Assembly: GCA_947493195.1 (NCBI GenBank)
Contig: CANLQG010000001.1
Coordinates: 248,001-312,000 of the forward strand
Direction of reading: 5' to 3'
Source: an uncultured Sphingomonadaceae bacterium
Lineage (GTDB): Bacteria > Pseudomonadota > Alphaproteobacteria > Sphingomonadales > Sphingomonadaceae
DNA: 64,000 nucleotides
The notes beneath the pieces are model-generated. The model searched no databases. It was not told the origin of the DNA and was given only the letters and a program-made list of their open reading frames with translations. A program made the position numbers and the translations under genes. Below are positions 56,476-64,000 of the stretch, one piece after another (the stretch's first letter is position 1; each line of letters opens with the position of its first letter).

Positions 56476-56516
56476 ACCCCCAATACCAATTCTTGCTACC
56501 CCCAATTTACCCCCAC
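56476..56516. repeat. Three TACCCCCA direct repeats beside the integrase remnant
   Basis: TACCCCCA occurs at 56476-56483, 56498-56505 and 56509-56516, between the integrase start and the tRNA. Another copy is at 46052-46059 near the left attachment block. They may be arm-type integrase sites or part of the integrase promoter. Confidence 0.5.
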
Positions 56517-56628
56517 ATGCCTCTAGCTAGGGGTAGATTGGCCTGGACGCGATTGGAGTCGGAAATGGCCGATTTGTAAAGGTTCTTGCGCGATTCCGGC
56601 TGAGGCTGGATGGCCCTGAAAAGGCCGG

Positions 56629-56655
56629 TGGCGGAGAGGGAGGGATTCGAACCCT
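56629..56655. other. Candidate island attachment site (right, in tRNA-Ser)
   Basis: The 3' end of the tRNA carries the same 18-nt block as 45974-45991, plus seven more matching bases after one mismatch. The integrase remnant lies immediately inside this end. Confidence 0.7.
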
Positions 56656-56718
56656 CGGAACCCGTAAGGGCTCAACAGTTTTCGAGACTGCCCCGTTCGA
56701 CCACTCCGGCACCTCTCC
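56629..56718 (-). tRNA. tRNA-Ser (anticodon CGA)
   Basis: The minus strand folds as a class II tRNA: acceptor GGAGAGG/CCTCTCC, D-arm with GGAGTGGTCGAACGG, anticodon loop CTCGAAA flanked by the CAGT/ACTG stem, a long variable arm (GCCCTTACGGGTTC region), T-arm GGGTTCGAATCCC, discriminator G and encoded CCA at 56629-56631. The anticodon CGA reads UCG codons. Its 3' end is duplicated at 45974-45999. Confidence 0.95.
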
Positions 56719-56880
56719 GCTAGGCAGGTGTCTATGATAAACCCGCAGTCGATTGGGAAGGGCGCCGGTTAGCGGAGACACGATGCCTTGCCAAGTCCCT
56801 TCCGCGCGAATTCTTGCCAAAACGGGGGACGAGGCGCGCCGCCTGCTTGTTCGCCGGTAGTTCAGGCATATATTCGCCGC

Positions 56881-57261
56881 ATGGAACGCTCGGTATTCTA
56901 TTCCTCGCAGGCTGGTCGTCGTATTGACGCGCCGCGCCGCTCGCGCGCGCGCTTTGCCATCGGCGACATCGTGAAACACCGCAATTTCGATTTCCGCGGT
57001 GTCATATTCGATATCGATCCGGTCTATGCCAACTCCGAAGAGTGGTACGAGCAGATTCCCGAGGGGCAGCGTCCCGATCGAGACCAGCCGTTCTATCATC
57101 TCCTCGCGGAAAACGAGGAGAGCTCCTACGTCGCCTACGTCAGCCAGCAGAACCTGCTGGCCGATACCGAAGGCGAACCGATCGACCACCCGCAGGTGGA
57201 CCAGCTGTTCGAACAGTTCAGCGCCGGGCGCTATCGCCTGCGCCGGAGCCTGACGCACTAG
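56881..57261 (+). CDS. hspQ: HspQ (YccV-like) heat-shock protein
   Basis: A 126-residue protein with the HspQ/hemimethylated-DNA-binding fold: RFAIGDIVKHRNFDFRGVIF, DIDPVYANSEEWYEQIP, QPFYHLLAE and YVAYVSQQNLL. The first 20 residues are a basic extension relative to enterobacterial HspQ. HspQ modulates Lon protease and DnaA turnover in enterobacteria. It is convergent with the permease gene, with four nt between stops. Confidence 0.88.
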   Translation: MERSVFYSSQAGRRIDAPRRSRARFAIGDIVKHRNFDFRGVIFDIDPVYANSEEWYEQIPEGQRPDRDQPFYHLLAENEESSYVAYVSQQNLLADTEGEPIDHPQVDQLFEQFSAGRYRLRRSLTH

Positions 57262-57265
57262 GCAG

Positions 57266-58156
57266 TCAGGATTTTATCTTCCAGCCGCTCTTCAACACGC
57301 GGTAGGTGATTACGCCTAGCACCAGGTTGAGCACCCCCACGCCGATCGCGGCGTCCACCACGTGGGCGTTGTCGTTGCCGATGTCGCTCTGGCCCAGGAA
57401 GCCGTAACGGAAGCCCGAAATCATGTAGAAGAACGGGTTTGCCTTGCTGACCGCCTGGAAGAACGGCGAGAGGTTGGAAATCACGTAGAACGTGCCAGAC
57501 AGCAGGCTGAGCGGCGCAACGATGAAGTTGGTGATCGCCGCGTTGTGGTCGAACTTTTCCGCCCAGATGCTGGCCAGCAGGCCGAAGATGGCAAGCATCG
57601 TCGCACCCATCAGGCCGAACCATACGACCGCCCACGGATGCGCCACGTGCATGTCGACACCAGGGTAGAGAACCATGGCCAGGGCCACGGCACCGCCCAC
57701 CAGCACCGCGCGCGTGATTGCCGCCATGACGATGCCGATCATCAGTTCGGCTTCGGACAACGGAGGCATCAGCAGGTCGATGATGGTCCCCTGCAACTTG
57801 CCCGACAGCAGGCTGAAGCTGGAATTGGCAAAGGCGTTCTGCATCATGCCCATCATGATCAGGCCCGGCGCCACGAAGGTGCCGAAGTTCACGCCCATGA
57901 TCTCGCGCCCGCCCCGCCCCAGCGCGACGGTGAAGATCACCAGGAACAGCAGCGTGGTGACGGCCGGTGCCCAGACAGTCTGCGTCTGCACCTTGAGAAA
58001 CCTGCGACATTCCTTAATATAGAGGCTCCACAGCCCGATCCGGTTGATCCCGGTGATCTGCGGCTCTCCCTTTGGCGGGAACTTGCGACCTGCATTGCTG
58101 CCGGTAGCTATGAATTCGCCCTCTGTTGAGTCTGTAGCGGGTGCTTGATCGACCAT
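57266..58156 (-). CDS. ABC-2 type transporter permease
   Basis: A 296-residue membrane protein of the ABC-2/YadH type: NRIGLWSLYIKECRRFLKV, VWAPAVTTLLFLVIFTVAL, FVAPGLIMMGMMQNAFANSS, SGTFYVISNLSPFFQAVSKA and NPFFYMISGFRYGFLG. Such permeases pair with a separate ATPase, not seen here; it may be encoded elsewhere. The ATG at 58156 is preferred over 58210, which adds a non-conserved stretch. Divergent from gcrA across 87 nt. Confidence 0.88.
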   Translation of the reverse strand: MVDQAPATDSTEGEFIATGSNAGRKFPPKGEPQITGINRIGLWSLYIKECRRFLKVQTQTVWAPAVTTLLFLVIFTVALGRGGREIMGVNFGTFVAPGLIMMGMMQNAFANSSFSLLSGKLQGTIIDLLMPPLSEAELMIGIVMAAITRAVLVGGAVALAMVLYPGVDMHVAHPWAVVWFGLMGATMLAIFGLLASIWAEKFDHNAAITNFIVAPLSLLSGTFYVISNLSPFFQAVSKANPFFYMISGFRYGFLGQSDIGNDNAHVVDAAIGVGVLNLVLGVITYRVLKSGWKIKS

Positions 58157-58243
58157 GGGAGCGCGACTATCTCCCAAGGGCCGGGCTGGCAAGAAAACAA
58201 GTCGCCCCAACCGGGGCCATGACGAACGGAATACGATTTACTC

Positions 58244-58930
58244 ATGAGCTGGACTGAAGAACGCATCGGCACCCTCACCAAGATGTGGGAGGGCGGCTCT
58301 ACTGCGAGCGAAATCGCTACCGAACTGGGCGGCGTGTCCCGCAACGCGGTGATCGGCAAGGCGCACCGCCTCGGTCTGAAGGCGCGCCCCAGCCCGGTTA
58401 AGGCGAACGACAAGAAGGCTGCCGCCAAGAAGGAGGCCGCAGCCAAGCCCGTCGTGCCAAAGCCCAAGCCAAAGGCACCCGCCCCCAGGAAGATGAAAGA
58501 GGCTGAGGCACCGAAGGCAGAAGAGCCGCAGCCCGAGGCCTCGGCACCTGCCTCCAATGCCAGCCAGCCGATGCCGGACAAGCGCGAGAATCTGCCCAAG
58601 ATCGTTTCCTACGGCCCCGGCGGTTTCCTGCGGCAGGGTCCGGGCGATCAGCAGCCCCCCATCCCGCCCGCTCCGCCGCGCCGACTGGTGCCGGCCAAGC
58701 CCGATCCCTCCATCGCCGACAAGACCAGCCTGCTTGATCTGAACGACCGCGTGTGCCGCTGGCCGATGGGCCATCCGGGTGAGCCTGACTTCCATTTCTG
58801 CGGGGTGAAGGTGAACCCGGGTTTCCCCTACTGCGTGGAACACTGCGGCCGGGCCTACCAGGCGCAGCTGCCCCGCGGTGCGCGCCGTCCCCCGCCGCCG
58901 CTGCCCTTCGGCGGACCGCGCGTTCGCTAA
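58244..58930 (+). CDS. gcrA: GcrA cell-cycle regulator
   Basis: A 228-residue GcrA. The N-terminal DNA-binding helix region is MSWTEERIGTLTKMWEGGST, ASEIATELGG and SRNAVIGKAHRLGL. A Lys/Pro/Ala-rich linker (about 48-110) leads to the sigma70-interacting C-terminal part with DRVCRWPMGHPGEPDFHFCG and PYCVEHCGRAY. GcrA acts with sigma70 at CcrM-methylated GANTC promoters in alphaproteobacteria. The linker is rich in KKAAAKKEAAAK-type repeats. Confidence 0.93.
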   Translation: MSWTEERIGTLTKMWEGGSTASEIATELGGVSRNAVIGKAHRLGLKARPSPVKANDKKAAAKKEAAAKPVVPKPKPKAPAPRKMKEAEAPKAEEPQPEASAPASNASQPMPDKRENLPKIVSYGPGGFLRQGPGDQQPPIPPAPPRRLVPAKPDPSIADKTSLLDLNDRVCRWPMGHPGEPDFHFCGVKVNPGFPYCVEHCGRAYQAQLPRGARRPPPPLPFGGPRVR

Positions 58931-58952
58931 AGGTACGTACCAGTTTTCATGG

Positions 58953-58991
58953 AAGGCCCGCTGTCCAGACCGGATGGCGGGCCTTTCTTTT
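58953..58991 (+). terminator. Rho-independent terminator after gcrA
   Basis: AAGGCCCGC (58953-58961) pairs perfectly with GCGGGCCTT (58977-58985), and TCTTTT follows on the plus strand. The minus strand has no T run, so it serves gcrA only. Confidence 0.9.
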
Positions 58992-59020
58992 GATGCCTCG
59001 GCGCGGCGTATTCGGCAGGC

Positions 59021-59659
59021 CTACTCCGCCGCTTCGCCAGTCTTCCAGCCCCATACGAGCAGGCACGGGGGCACGTTGCGCCAGACGTAGCCTGTATCCA
59101 CGCGGTCAAAGTGTTCCTCCGTCAGTTCCTTCGCCGTGGGGCGGAACTGGTAGGTGAGGAATGCGCCGCCGGGCCGGATTACGCGCTGGGTGGCTTCCAC
59201 GATTGACGTTGCGACATCTTCGGGCAGGGACGAGAACGGCAGGCCGGACAGCACGTAGTCGGCATGGTCGTGGCCCAGCTGCGAAACGTATTTCTCCACG
59301 TCCGACGCCGAACCGAGCACCGCATGGAAGCGGTTGTCGTCTATGGTATCGCGCAGGTATTCGATGAAGCGCGGGTTGGTGTCGATCACCAGCAGCTGTC
59401 CGCCTGGTGGCAGGCGGTCGAGGATGTGGGGACAGAACGTACCCACCCCCGGGCCGTACTCCACGAACAGTTTGCAATTCTTCCAGTCCACCCGGTCAAG
59501 CATGGCATCGATGGTGACGCGCGAGGACGGGATGACCGAACCGACCATGCCCGGATGCTCCAGGAAACCGCGAAAGAACACCGCAAAGGGGCTCAGGAAG
59601 CGGCTGATCGGCCCTCGCCTTGCGCTGCCGGTCGATATTGCCTGCTCATTTCCATTCAC
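59021..59659 (-). CDS. SAM-dependent phospholipid N-methyltransferase (PmtA-like)
   Basis: A 212-residue class I methyltransferase from GTG 59659 with GAAAGGG upstream. MVGSVIPSSRVTIDAMLDRV is the family N-terminal motif, LFVEYGPGVGTFCPHILDRL is the SAM glycine loop, and LLVIDTNPRFIEYL and YVLSGLPFSSLPED follow. PmtA of rhizobia methylates phosphatidylethanolamine toward phosphatidylcholine; other members act on different amines. The family is clear, the exact lipid is inferred. Confidence 0.75.
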   Translation of the reverse strand: MNGNEQAISTGSARRGPISRFLSPFAVFFRGFLEHPGMVGSVIPSSRVTIDAMLDRVDWKNCKLFVEYGPGVGTFCPHILDRLPPGGQLLVIDTNPRFIEYLRDTIDDNRFHAVLGSASDVEKYVSQLGHDHADYVLSGLPFSSLPEDVATSIVEATQRVIRPGGAFLTYQFRPTAKELTEEHFDRVDTGYVWRNVPPCLLVWGWKTGEAAE

Positions 59660-59932
59660 GTGGCTTGCGCCCTTTCGTTTTCAGCCCATGGTTAGATGCT
59701 TGCGCGCATCCCCATGCCAAGCATAGGCGGTAAAACCAAGTGAAACGACCAGTCTGCGCGAAAACTGGCACAGTTTTTCCTACACTTGAGCAGCTGTCGC
59801 GGTTCCGGGACGGGGCGCAGCTTCGGGTCAGTGCGGACATGGCTTACGGCGGGGCGCTTGCGCAGCCCGCGCCGGGATGGCAGCAAGGACAGCGGACGAC
59901 ATGCCATCCCGGCGCTGTCGCAGGGGAATGAC

Positions 59933-60451
59933 ATGCCGATATCGCTTTACGATGCCACCGTACCGACCATGATTCAGATGCTTGGCGCCGTACAGGGTTT
60001 GATCGTGAAGGCGAAAGACAGCGACATTGCCGAAGAAACCATCGCCAGCGCCTGTCTGCGCGAAGGCATGGCGCCGTTCCCGCGCCAGGTGAACTGGATG
60101 ATCGGCCACTCGATCGGCGCAATAGAGGCGGTGCGCAGGGGCGAGATGACCCCCGACACGAGCGAACCCACCACCGAGCTGGAGCAGATGCGGCTGAACC
60201 TGGGCGCGGCAGAAAACAAGTTGCACGCGCTTTCCATCGGAGAGCTCGAAAGCTTCGTCGGCCAGCCCGTGCGTTTCGTGATGAAGTCCCGCGGCGTCGA
60301 CATTCCCTTTACCGCAGAGCAGTTCCTGCTCAGCTTCTCACAGCCGAACTTCTTCTTTCACGCCACCACGGCCTACGCCATCCTGCGTCAGCTGGGCCTG
60401 GATATCGGCAAGGTCGACTACCTCGGCCAAGTTCGCGCGGCGGTGGAATAG
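59933..60451 (+). CDS. DUF1993 family protein
   Basis: A 172-residue protein with AGGGG before ATG 59933. MPISLYDATVPTMIQMLGAV, ACLREGMAPFPRQVNWMIGH and NFFFHATTAYAILRQLGLDI are typical of DUF1993, related to DinB-like four-helix bundles. His in FFHATTAY and in MIGHS could bind metal. The function is unknown. The 273 nt before it hold no convincing gene. Confidence 0.85.
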   Translation: MPISLYDATVPTMIQMLGAVQGLIVKAKDSDIAEETIASACLREGMAPFPRQVNWMIGHSIGAIEAVRRGEMTPDTSEPTTELEQMRLNLGAAENKLHALSIGELESFVGQPVRFVMKSRGVDIPFTAEQFLLSFSQPNFFFHATTAYAILRQLGLDIGKVDYLGQVRAAVE

Positions 60452-60470
60452 CGCAGCATCGACAGAGGCG

Positions 60471-61157
60471 TTAGCGCACCCGGCGAGCGAACCAGATGGT
60501 GTGATGCGGACCCTTGTTATTGGGGCGCGCGCGGACGGTCTGCAAATCCACATCCAGTCCTGAATCCTTCAGGCGGCGGGTGAACTTGTGGTCGGGCGCG
60601 GCGGACCATACCGCCAGAAGCCCGCCCACGGTCAGCGCGTCGCGCAGCCGGGCGATGCCGGTGCGGGTGTAGAGCCGTTCGTTGCCTTCGCGCACGATCC
60701 CGTCGGGGCCGTTGTCCACGTCCAGCAGGATCGCATCGTAGGGGGGCGTGGTGCCGTCCACGGCATCGTCCACCAGGGCCGCGACATCGGCGATCACGAC
60801 TTCCCCTCGCGGATCGTTCAGGCTGTCACCAGTAAGTTCGGCCAGGGGCCCTTTTGCCCACTCCAGAATGTCCTCGACCACTTCGGCCACGACAACCTCG
60901 CCGCCGCCGTCCGGCAGGGCAGCCAGCGCGGCGCGGTAGGTGAAGCCCATTCCGTAGCCGCCGATCAGCACGCGCGGTGCGGGCTTGTCGAGCCGCTCCA
61001 GCGTAAGGCGGGCAAGCTGTTCCTCGCTAAACTGCATGCGCGTGCCCATCAGCTCGTCACGGCCCAGCATGATGATGAAGTCGCGGCCGTGGCTGATCAG
61101 GGTCAGCGTGTCTCCGCCCGGTATTTGCGCGGTGGCCAGTTCATGACGGGGCAGCAC
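60471..61157 (-). CDS. Spermidine-synthase-like methyltransferase-fold protein
   Basis: A 228-residue protein from GTG 61157. LISHGRDFIIMLGRDELMGT, RVLIGGYGMGFTYRAAL, VVVAEVVEDILEWAKGPLAE and DAILLDVDNGPDGIVREG give the nucleotide-binding Rossmann fold of the spermidine-synthase family. The N-terminal polyamine domain is short, so polyamine synthesis is not assured. It starts 4 nt after the GlcG-like gene on the same strand. Confidence 0.75.
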   Translation of the reverse strand: MLPRHELATAQIPGGDTLTLISHGRDFIIMLGRDELMGTRMQFSEEQLARLTLERLDKPAPRVLIGGYGMGFTYRAALAALPDGGGEVVVAEVVEDILEWAKGPLAELTGDSLNDPRGEVVIADVAALVDDAVDGTTPPYDAILLDVDNGPDGIVREGNERLYTRTGIARLRDALTVGGLLAVWSAAPDHKFTRRLKDSGLDVDLQTVRARPNNKGPHHTIWFARRVR

Positions 61158-61161
61158 GGGC

Positions 61162-61632
61162 TTAGTTCTCCCTCGAGATCAGGCCCGCGGCGGCGATAGC
61201 TGCCAGTCCGCAGGCGATATCATCTTCCGTTTCGGCCCCGGAAACGCCGATTGCTCCCAGCGGCGTACCATCGGCGGCCGAGAAAGGCACGCCGCCGCCC
61301 CAGTTCGCCATGCCTGGTCCGGGGCCGCCCCAGTTCGCCGTTACCGCGCTGGGAAAGCGATAGGTCGCAGCGGAACGCCCTTTCCACTGTGCAACCTCGG
61401 CAATGGCCGTGGCTGTCCCGTCCATGTGCGCGGAAGTGACCAGTACGCCTGCATCGTTGAACACGGCGATGGAGACGTCCAGATCGCGCTCGTTCGCCCA
61501 GGCGAGGCAGGTGTCGCGAATGGTTGCTGCGGTCTCGTAATCGAGCATCGCGCGTTCCGACTGCGCCGAGGCAGGCGCGGCGACGAGAGCCGCGATCAAA
61601 AGGCTCATCGCTGATGCTGATTTCAAGTGCAT
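61162..61632 (-). CDS. Secreted GlcG/HbpS-family haem-binding-like protein
   Basis: A 156-residue protein with signal peptide MSLLIAALVAAPASA. The mature part shows the GlcG/HbpS fold: LDVSIAVFNDAGVLVTSAHM, WKGRSAATYRFPSA, FSAADGTPLGAIGVSGAETE and DDIACGLAAIAAAGL. ATG 61632 has GGAG at good spacing; ATG 61644 is an alternative. HbpS binds haem in actinomycetes; the ligand here is unknown. Confidence 0.85.
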   Translation of the reverse strand: MHLKSASAMSLLIAALVAAPASAQSERAMLDYETAATIRDTCLAWANERDLDVSIAVFNDAGVLVTSAHMDGTATAIAEVAQWKGRSAATYRFPSAVTANWGGPGPGMANWGGGVPFSAADGTPLGAIGVSGAETEDDIACGLAAIAAAGLISREN

Positions 61633-61702
61633 TGTCTTCTCCATCCCCCTGCGGCCTTCCCTTTCGGCCTTACCATGTTGCCGCACCAATCCGGTGGCAA
61701 GC

Positions 61703-61734
61703 AAAAGAAAAGGGCCGCGAACATCGCGGCCCTT
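61703..61734 (-). terminator. Rho-independent terminator after pnp
   Basis: On the minus strand AAGGGCCGCGA pairs with TCGCGGCCCTT across a three-base loop, followed by TTCTTTT. It begins about 26 nt past the pnp stop. Confidence 0.92.
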
Positions 61735-61759
61735 CTCGTTTTCATAAGCCTGGCAGGAC

Positions 61760-64000
61760 TTAGTCGTCCTTCAGGAAAGCGGGCATGTGGTCGGGATCGC
61801 CCCCGCCATCGTTGTCGCTGCCCTTGCCACGGCCACCACGGTCACCGCCGCGACCGCCACGGCCACCGCCGTCACGACCACCACCGCGCGGACCGCGACG
61901 GTCACCGCCACGATCGCCACGGGGCCTGTCACCGCGCGGTTCACGCGGCGGGCGGGTGTCTTCCAGCTCTTCGCCGGTTTCCTGGTCGACGACGCGCATC
62001 GACAGGCGAACCTTGCCGCGGTTGTCGATCTCGAGAACCTTGACCTTAACTTCCTGTCCTTCGGACACGACGTCGGTCGGCTTCTCGACGCGCTCGTTCT
62101 TCATTTCGGACACGTGGACGAGACCGTCCTTGCCGCCCATGAAGTTCACGAATGCACCGAAGTCCACGATGTTGACGACCTTGCCGTCGTAGATCTTGCC
62201 GACTTCGGCTTCCTCGGTGATGCCTTCGATCCACTTGCGTGCTGCGGCGATCTCGTCAGCGTTGGAGGAGCTGATCTTGATCACGCCTTCGTCGTCGATA
62301 TCCACCTTGGCACCGGTTTCGGCCACGATCTCGCGGATCACCTTGCCGCCCGTGCCGATAACGTCGCGGATCTTCGACTTGTCGATCTGCATGGTCTCGA
62401 TACGCGGTGCGTGCTTGGAAACCTCGCCGCGAGCGCCCGAAAGCGCTTCGGTCATCTTGCCCAGGATATGCGCACGGCCGGCCTTCGCCTGCTCCAGCGC
62501 CTTGGTCATGATTTCCTGCGTGATGCCGGCAACCTTGATGTCCATCTGGAGCGAGGTGATACCCTTCTCCGAGCCGGCAACCTTGAAGTCCATGTCGCCC
62601 AGGTGATCTTCGTCACCCAGAATGTCGGACAGGACGGCGAAATCGTCACCATCCAGGATCAGGCCCATGGCGATGCCGGAAACCGGGCGTTCGATCGGAA
62701 CGCCGGCGTCCATCATCGACAGACAGCCACCGCAGACGGTCGCCATCGAGGACGAACCGTTGGACTCGGTGATGTCGGACAGGATGCGGATGGTATAGGG
62801 GAAGTCTTCATGGCTCGGCAGCACCGGGTGCAGCGCGCGCCAGGCCAGCTTGCCGTGGCCCGTCTCGCGGCGGCTGGTGAAGCCGAAGCGACCCACTTCG
62901 CCGACCGAGTAGGGCGGGAAGTTGTAGTGCAGCATGAAGTGATTGTACGAGAGGCCTTCCAGCCCGTCGATCATCTGCTCTGCATCCTTGGTGCCCAGCG
63001 TGGTGGTGCAGATTGCCTGCGTTTCACCGCGGGTGAACAGCGAGGAACCGTGCGTACGGGGCAGCAGGCCGACGATGGCTTCGATCGGGCGAACCTCGTC
63101 CACCTTGCGGCCGTCGATACGGGTGCCATCCTTCAGGATGGAGCCGCGCACGATGTCGCTTTCCAGCTTCTTCACCAGCTTGAGCTTGCCGAGGTATTCT
63201 GCCGGATCGTCGTGATCCAGGCTCTCGTAATGCTCGCGCGCCTTGGCGCGGGCTGCGTTGATCGCATCCTGACGCTCGGCCTTGTTGGTGATCTTGTAGG
63301 CAGCTTCGAGGTCGGCACCGATGATGCCGCGCAGCTCTTCCAGCGTGGCGGACTTGTCTTCCACCGGCTGCAGTTCCCACGGATCCTTGGCGGCCTTTTC
63401 AGCCAGGTCAATGATCGCACCGATGACCTTGCGGCTTTCCTCGTGTGCGAACATCACGGCACCGAGCATTTCTTCCTCGGTCAGTTCCTTGGCTTCGGAT
63501 TCCACCATCATCACCGCGTCCTGCGTGGCGGCGACGACCAGGTCGAGGCGACCTTCGTCATCGAGCGCAGTCTGCAGCGACGGGTTCAGTTCGTATTCGC
63601 CATTGCGGAAGCCGACGCGCGCGGCACCGATGGGGCCCATGAAGGGCACGCCGGAGATGGTCAGCGCGGCAGAGGCAGCGATCATCGCGACGATATCGGG
63701 TTCGGTCTCACCATCATACGACAGGACCTGGCAGATCACGTTGATCTCGTTGTAGAAACCTTCCGGGAAGAGCGGGCGGCAGGGCCGGTCGATCAGGCGG
63801 GAAGTGAGCGTTTCCTTTTCAGTTGCGCGGCCTTCGCGCTTGAAGAAGCCACCGGGGATACGGCCCGCGGCGGAGAATTTTTCCTGGTAGTGAACGGTAA
63901 GGGGGAAGAAGTCCTGCCCTTCCTTCACGCTCTTGGCGGCGGTCACGGCGCACAGCACCACGGTTTCGCCATAGGTGGCCAGCACGGCGCCGTCGGCCTG
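61760..64000 (-). CDS. pnp: Polyribonucleotide nucleotidyltransferase (PNPase), 5' part cut off by window edge
   Basis: The visible 746 residues start with [20 protein letters not shown] and run to the stop at 61760. RNase PH-like core domains show [20 protein letters not shown] and [17 protein letters not shown]; the KH domain is at [18 protein letters not shown] and the S1 domain at [20 protein letters not shown]. PNPase degrades RNA by phosphorolysis as part of the degradosome. The C-terminus is a long Arg/Gly/Asp-rich tail (about 55 residues with RGDRGG and GGGRGG runs) ending HMPAFLKDD. The first few residues lie to the right of the window. Confidence 0.97.
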   Translation of the reverse strand, partial: QADGAVLATYGETVVLCAVTAAKSVKEGQDFFPLTVHYQEKFSAAGRIPGGFFKREGRATEKETLTSRLIDRPCRPLFPEGFYNEINVICQVLSYDGETEPDIVAMIAASAALTISGVPFMGPIGAARVGFRNGEYELNPSLQTALDDEGRLDLVVAATQDAVMMVESEAKELTEEEMLGAVMFAHEESRKVIGAIIDLAEKAAKDPWELQPVEDKSATLEELRGIIGADLEAAYKITNKAERQDAINAARAKAREHYESLDHDDPAEYLGKLKLVKKLESDIVRGSILKDGTRIDGRKVDEVRPIEAIVGLLPRTHGSSLFTRGETQAICTTTLGTKDAEQMIDGLEGLSYNHFMLHYNFPPYSVGEVGRFGFTSRRETGHGKLAWRALHPVLPSHEDFPYTIRILSDITESNGSSSMATVCGGCLSMMDAGVPIERPVSGIAMGLILDGDDFAVLSDILGDEDHLGDMDFKVAGSEKGITSLQMDIKVAGITQEIMTKALEQAKAGRAHILGKMTEALSGARGEVSKHAPRIETMQIDKSKIRDVIGTGGKVIREIVAETGAKVDIDDEGVIKISSSNADEIAAARKWIEGITEEAEVGKIYDGKVVNIVDFGAFVNFMGGKDGLVHVSEMKNERVEKPTDVVSEGQEVKVKVLEIDNRGKVRLSMRVVDQETGEELEDTRPPREPRGDRPRGDRGGDRRGPRGGGRDGGGRGGRGGDRGGRGKGSDNDGGGDPDHMPAFLKDD

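Noticed and set aside
59740..59931. A 63-codon plus-strand frame upstream of the DUF1993 gene
   Set aside because: No ribosome site, no motif, and no family-like sequence; it is treated as intergenic.

Overview
The window looks like a high-GC alphaproteobacterial chromosome, most likely of the order Sphingomonadales (Erythrobacteraceae-like). The pointers are GcrA, HspQ, a PmtA-type methyltransferase, FixL/FixJ and a GlcG/HbpS-like protein. This placement is inferred from gene content only.

Region 1 (1-44914, all minus strand) is one large locus. In transcription order it holds a periplasmic adaptor (HlyD/RND type), a TolC-family outer-membrane protein, an ECF sigma factor, a membrane-anchored Ser/Thr kinase overlapping the sigma gene by ATGA, one giant gene (619-39159, about 12,846 codons, about 60% of the window), and the start of a GAF-domain gene that leaves the window at the left edge. 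The giant protein carries an LEPR-XLL motif near its N-terminus. After it come twelve alternating PPC-like domain pairs, three LamG domains and a fourth lectin-like domain, about 17 CARDB repeats, two beta-propeller-like regions, two blocks of cadherin/Ig-like repeats, a YD/RHS-like segment and a dockerin-like segment. Toward the C-terminus are a lipase-like region whose nucleophile is replaced by Gly, an OmpA-like domain, a matrixin-type zinc motif, a cohesin/dockerin-like pair, and a hydrophobic-plus-basic tail. I see no RTX repeats and no ABC ATPase. The locus reads as a self-contained system for making, regulating and exporting a surface or extracellular megaprotein.

Region 2 (44915-46183) is a scar. 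It holds a broken large serine recombinase and a 26-nt copy of a tRNA-Ser 3' end.

Region 3 (about 45974-56655) looks like a decayed genomic island between that tRNA fragment and an intact tRNA-Ser(CGA) gene. A truncated P4-type integrase lies next to the tRNA. The cargo is a sugar-acid remnant (kduD fragment, KDG kinase) with a lipoprotein formylglycine-generating enzyme, and a low-oxygen module: FixL/FixJ, alternative oxidase, a single receiver domain, DUF1971, group III truncated haemoglobin, a small membrane protein, a tiny CxxC protein and an HPP-family membrane protein.

Region 4 (56629-64000) is ordinary core genome: tRNA-Ser, hspQ, an ABC-2 permease, gcrA with a terminator, a phospholipid methyltransferase, a DUF1993 protein, a spermidine-synthase-like protein, a secreted GlcG/HbpS protein, and pnp, which runs off the right edge.
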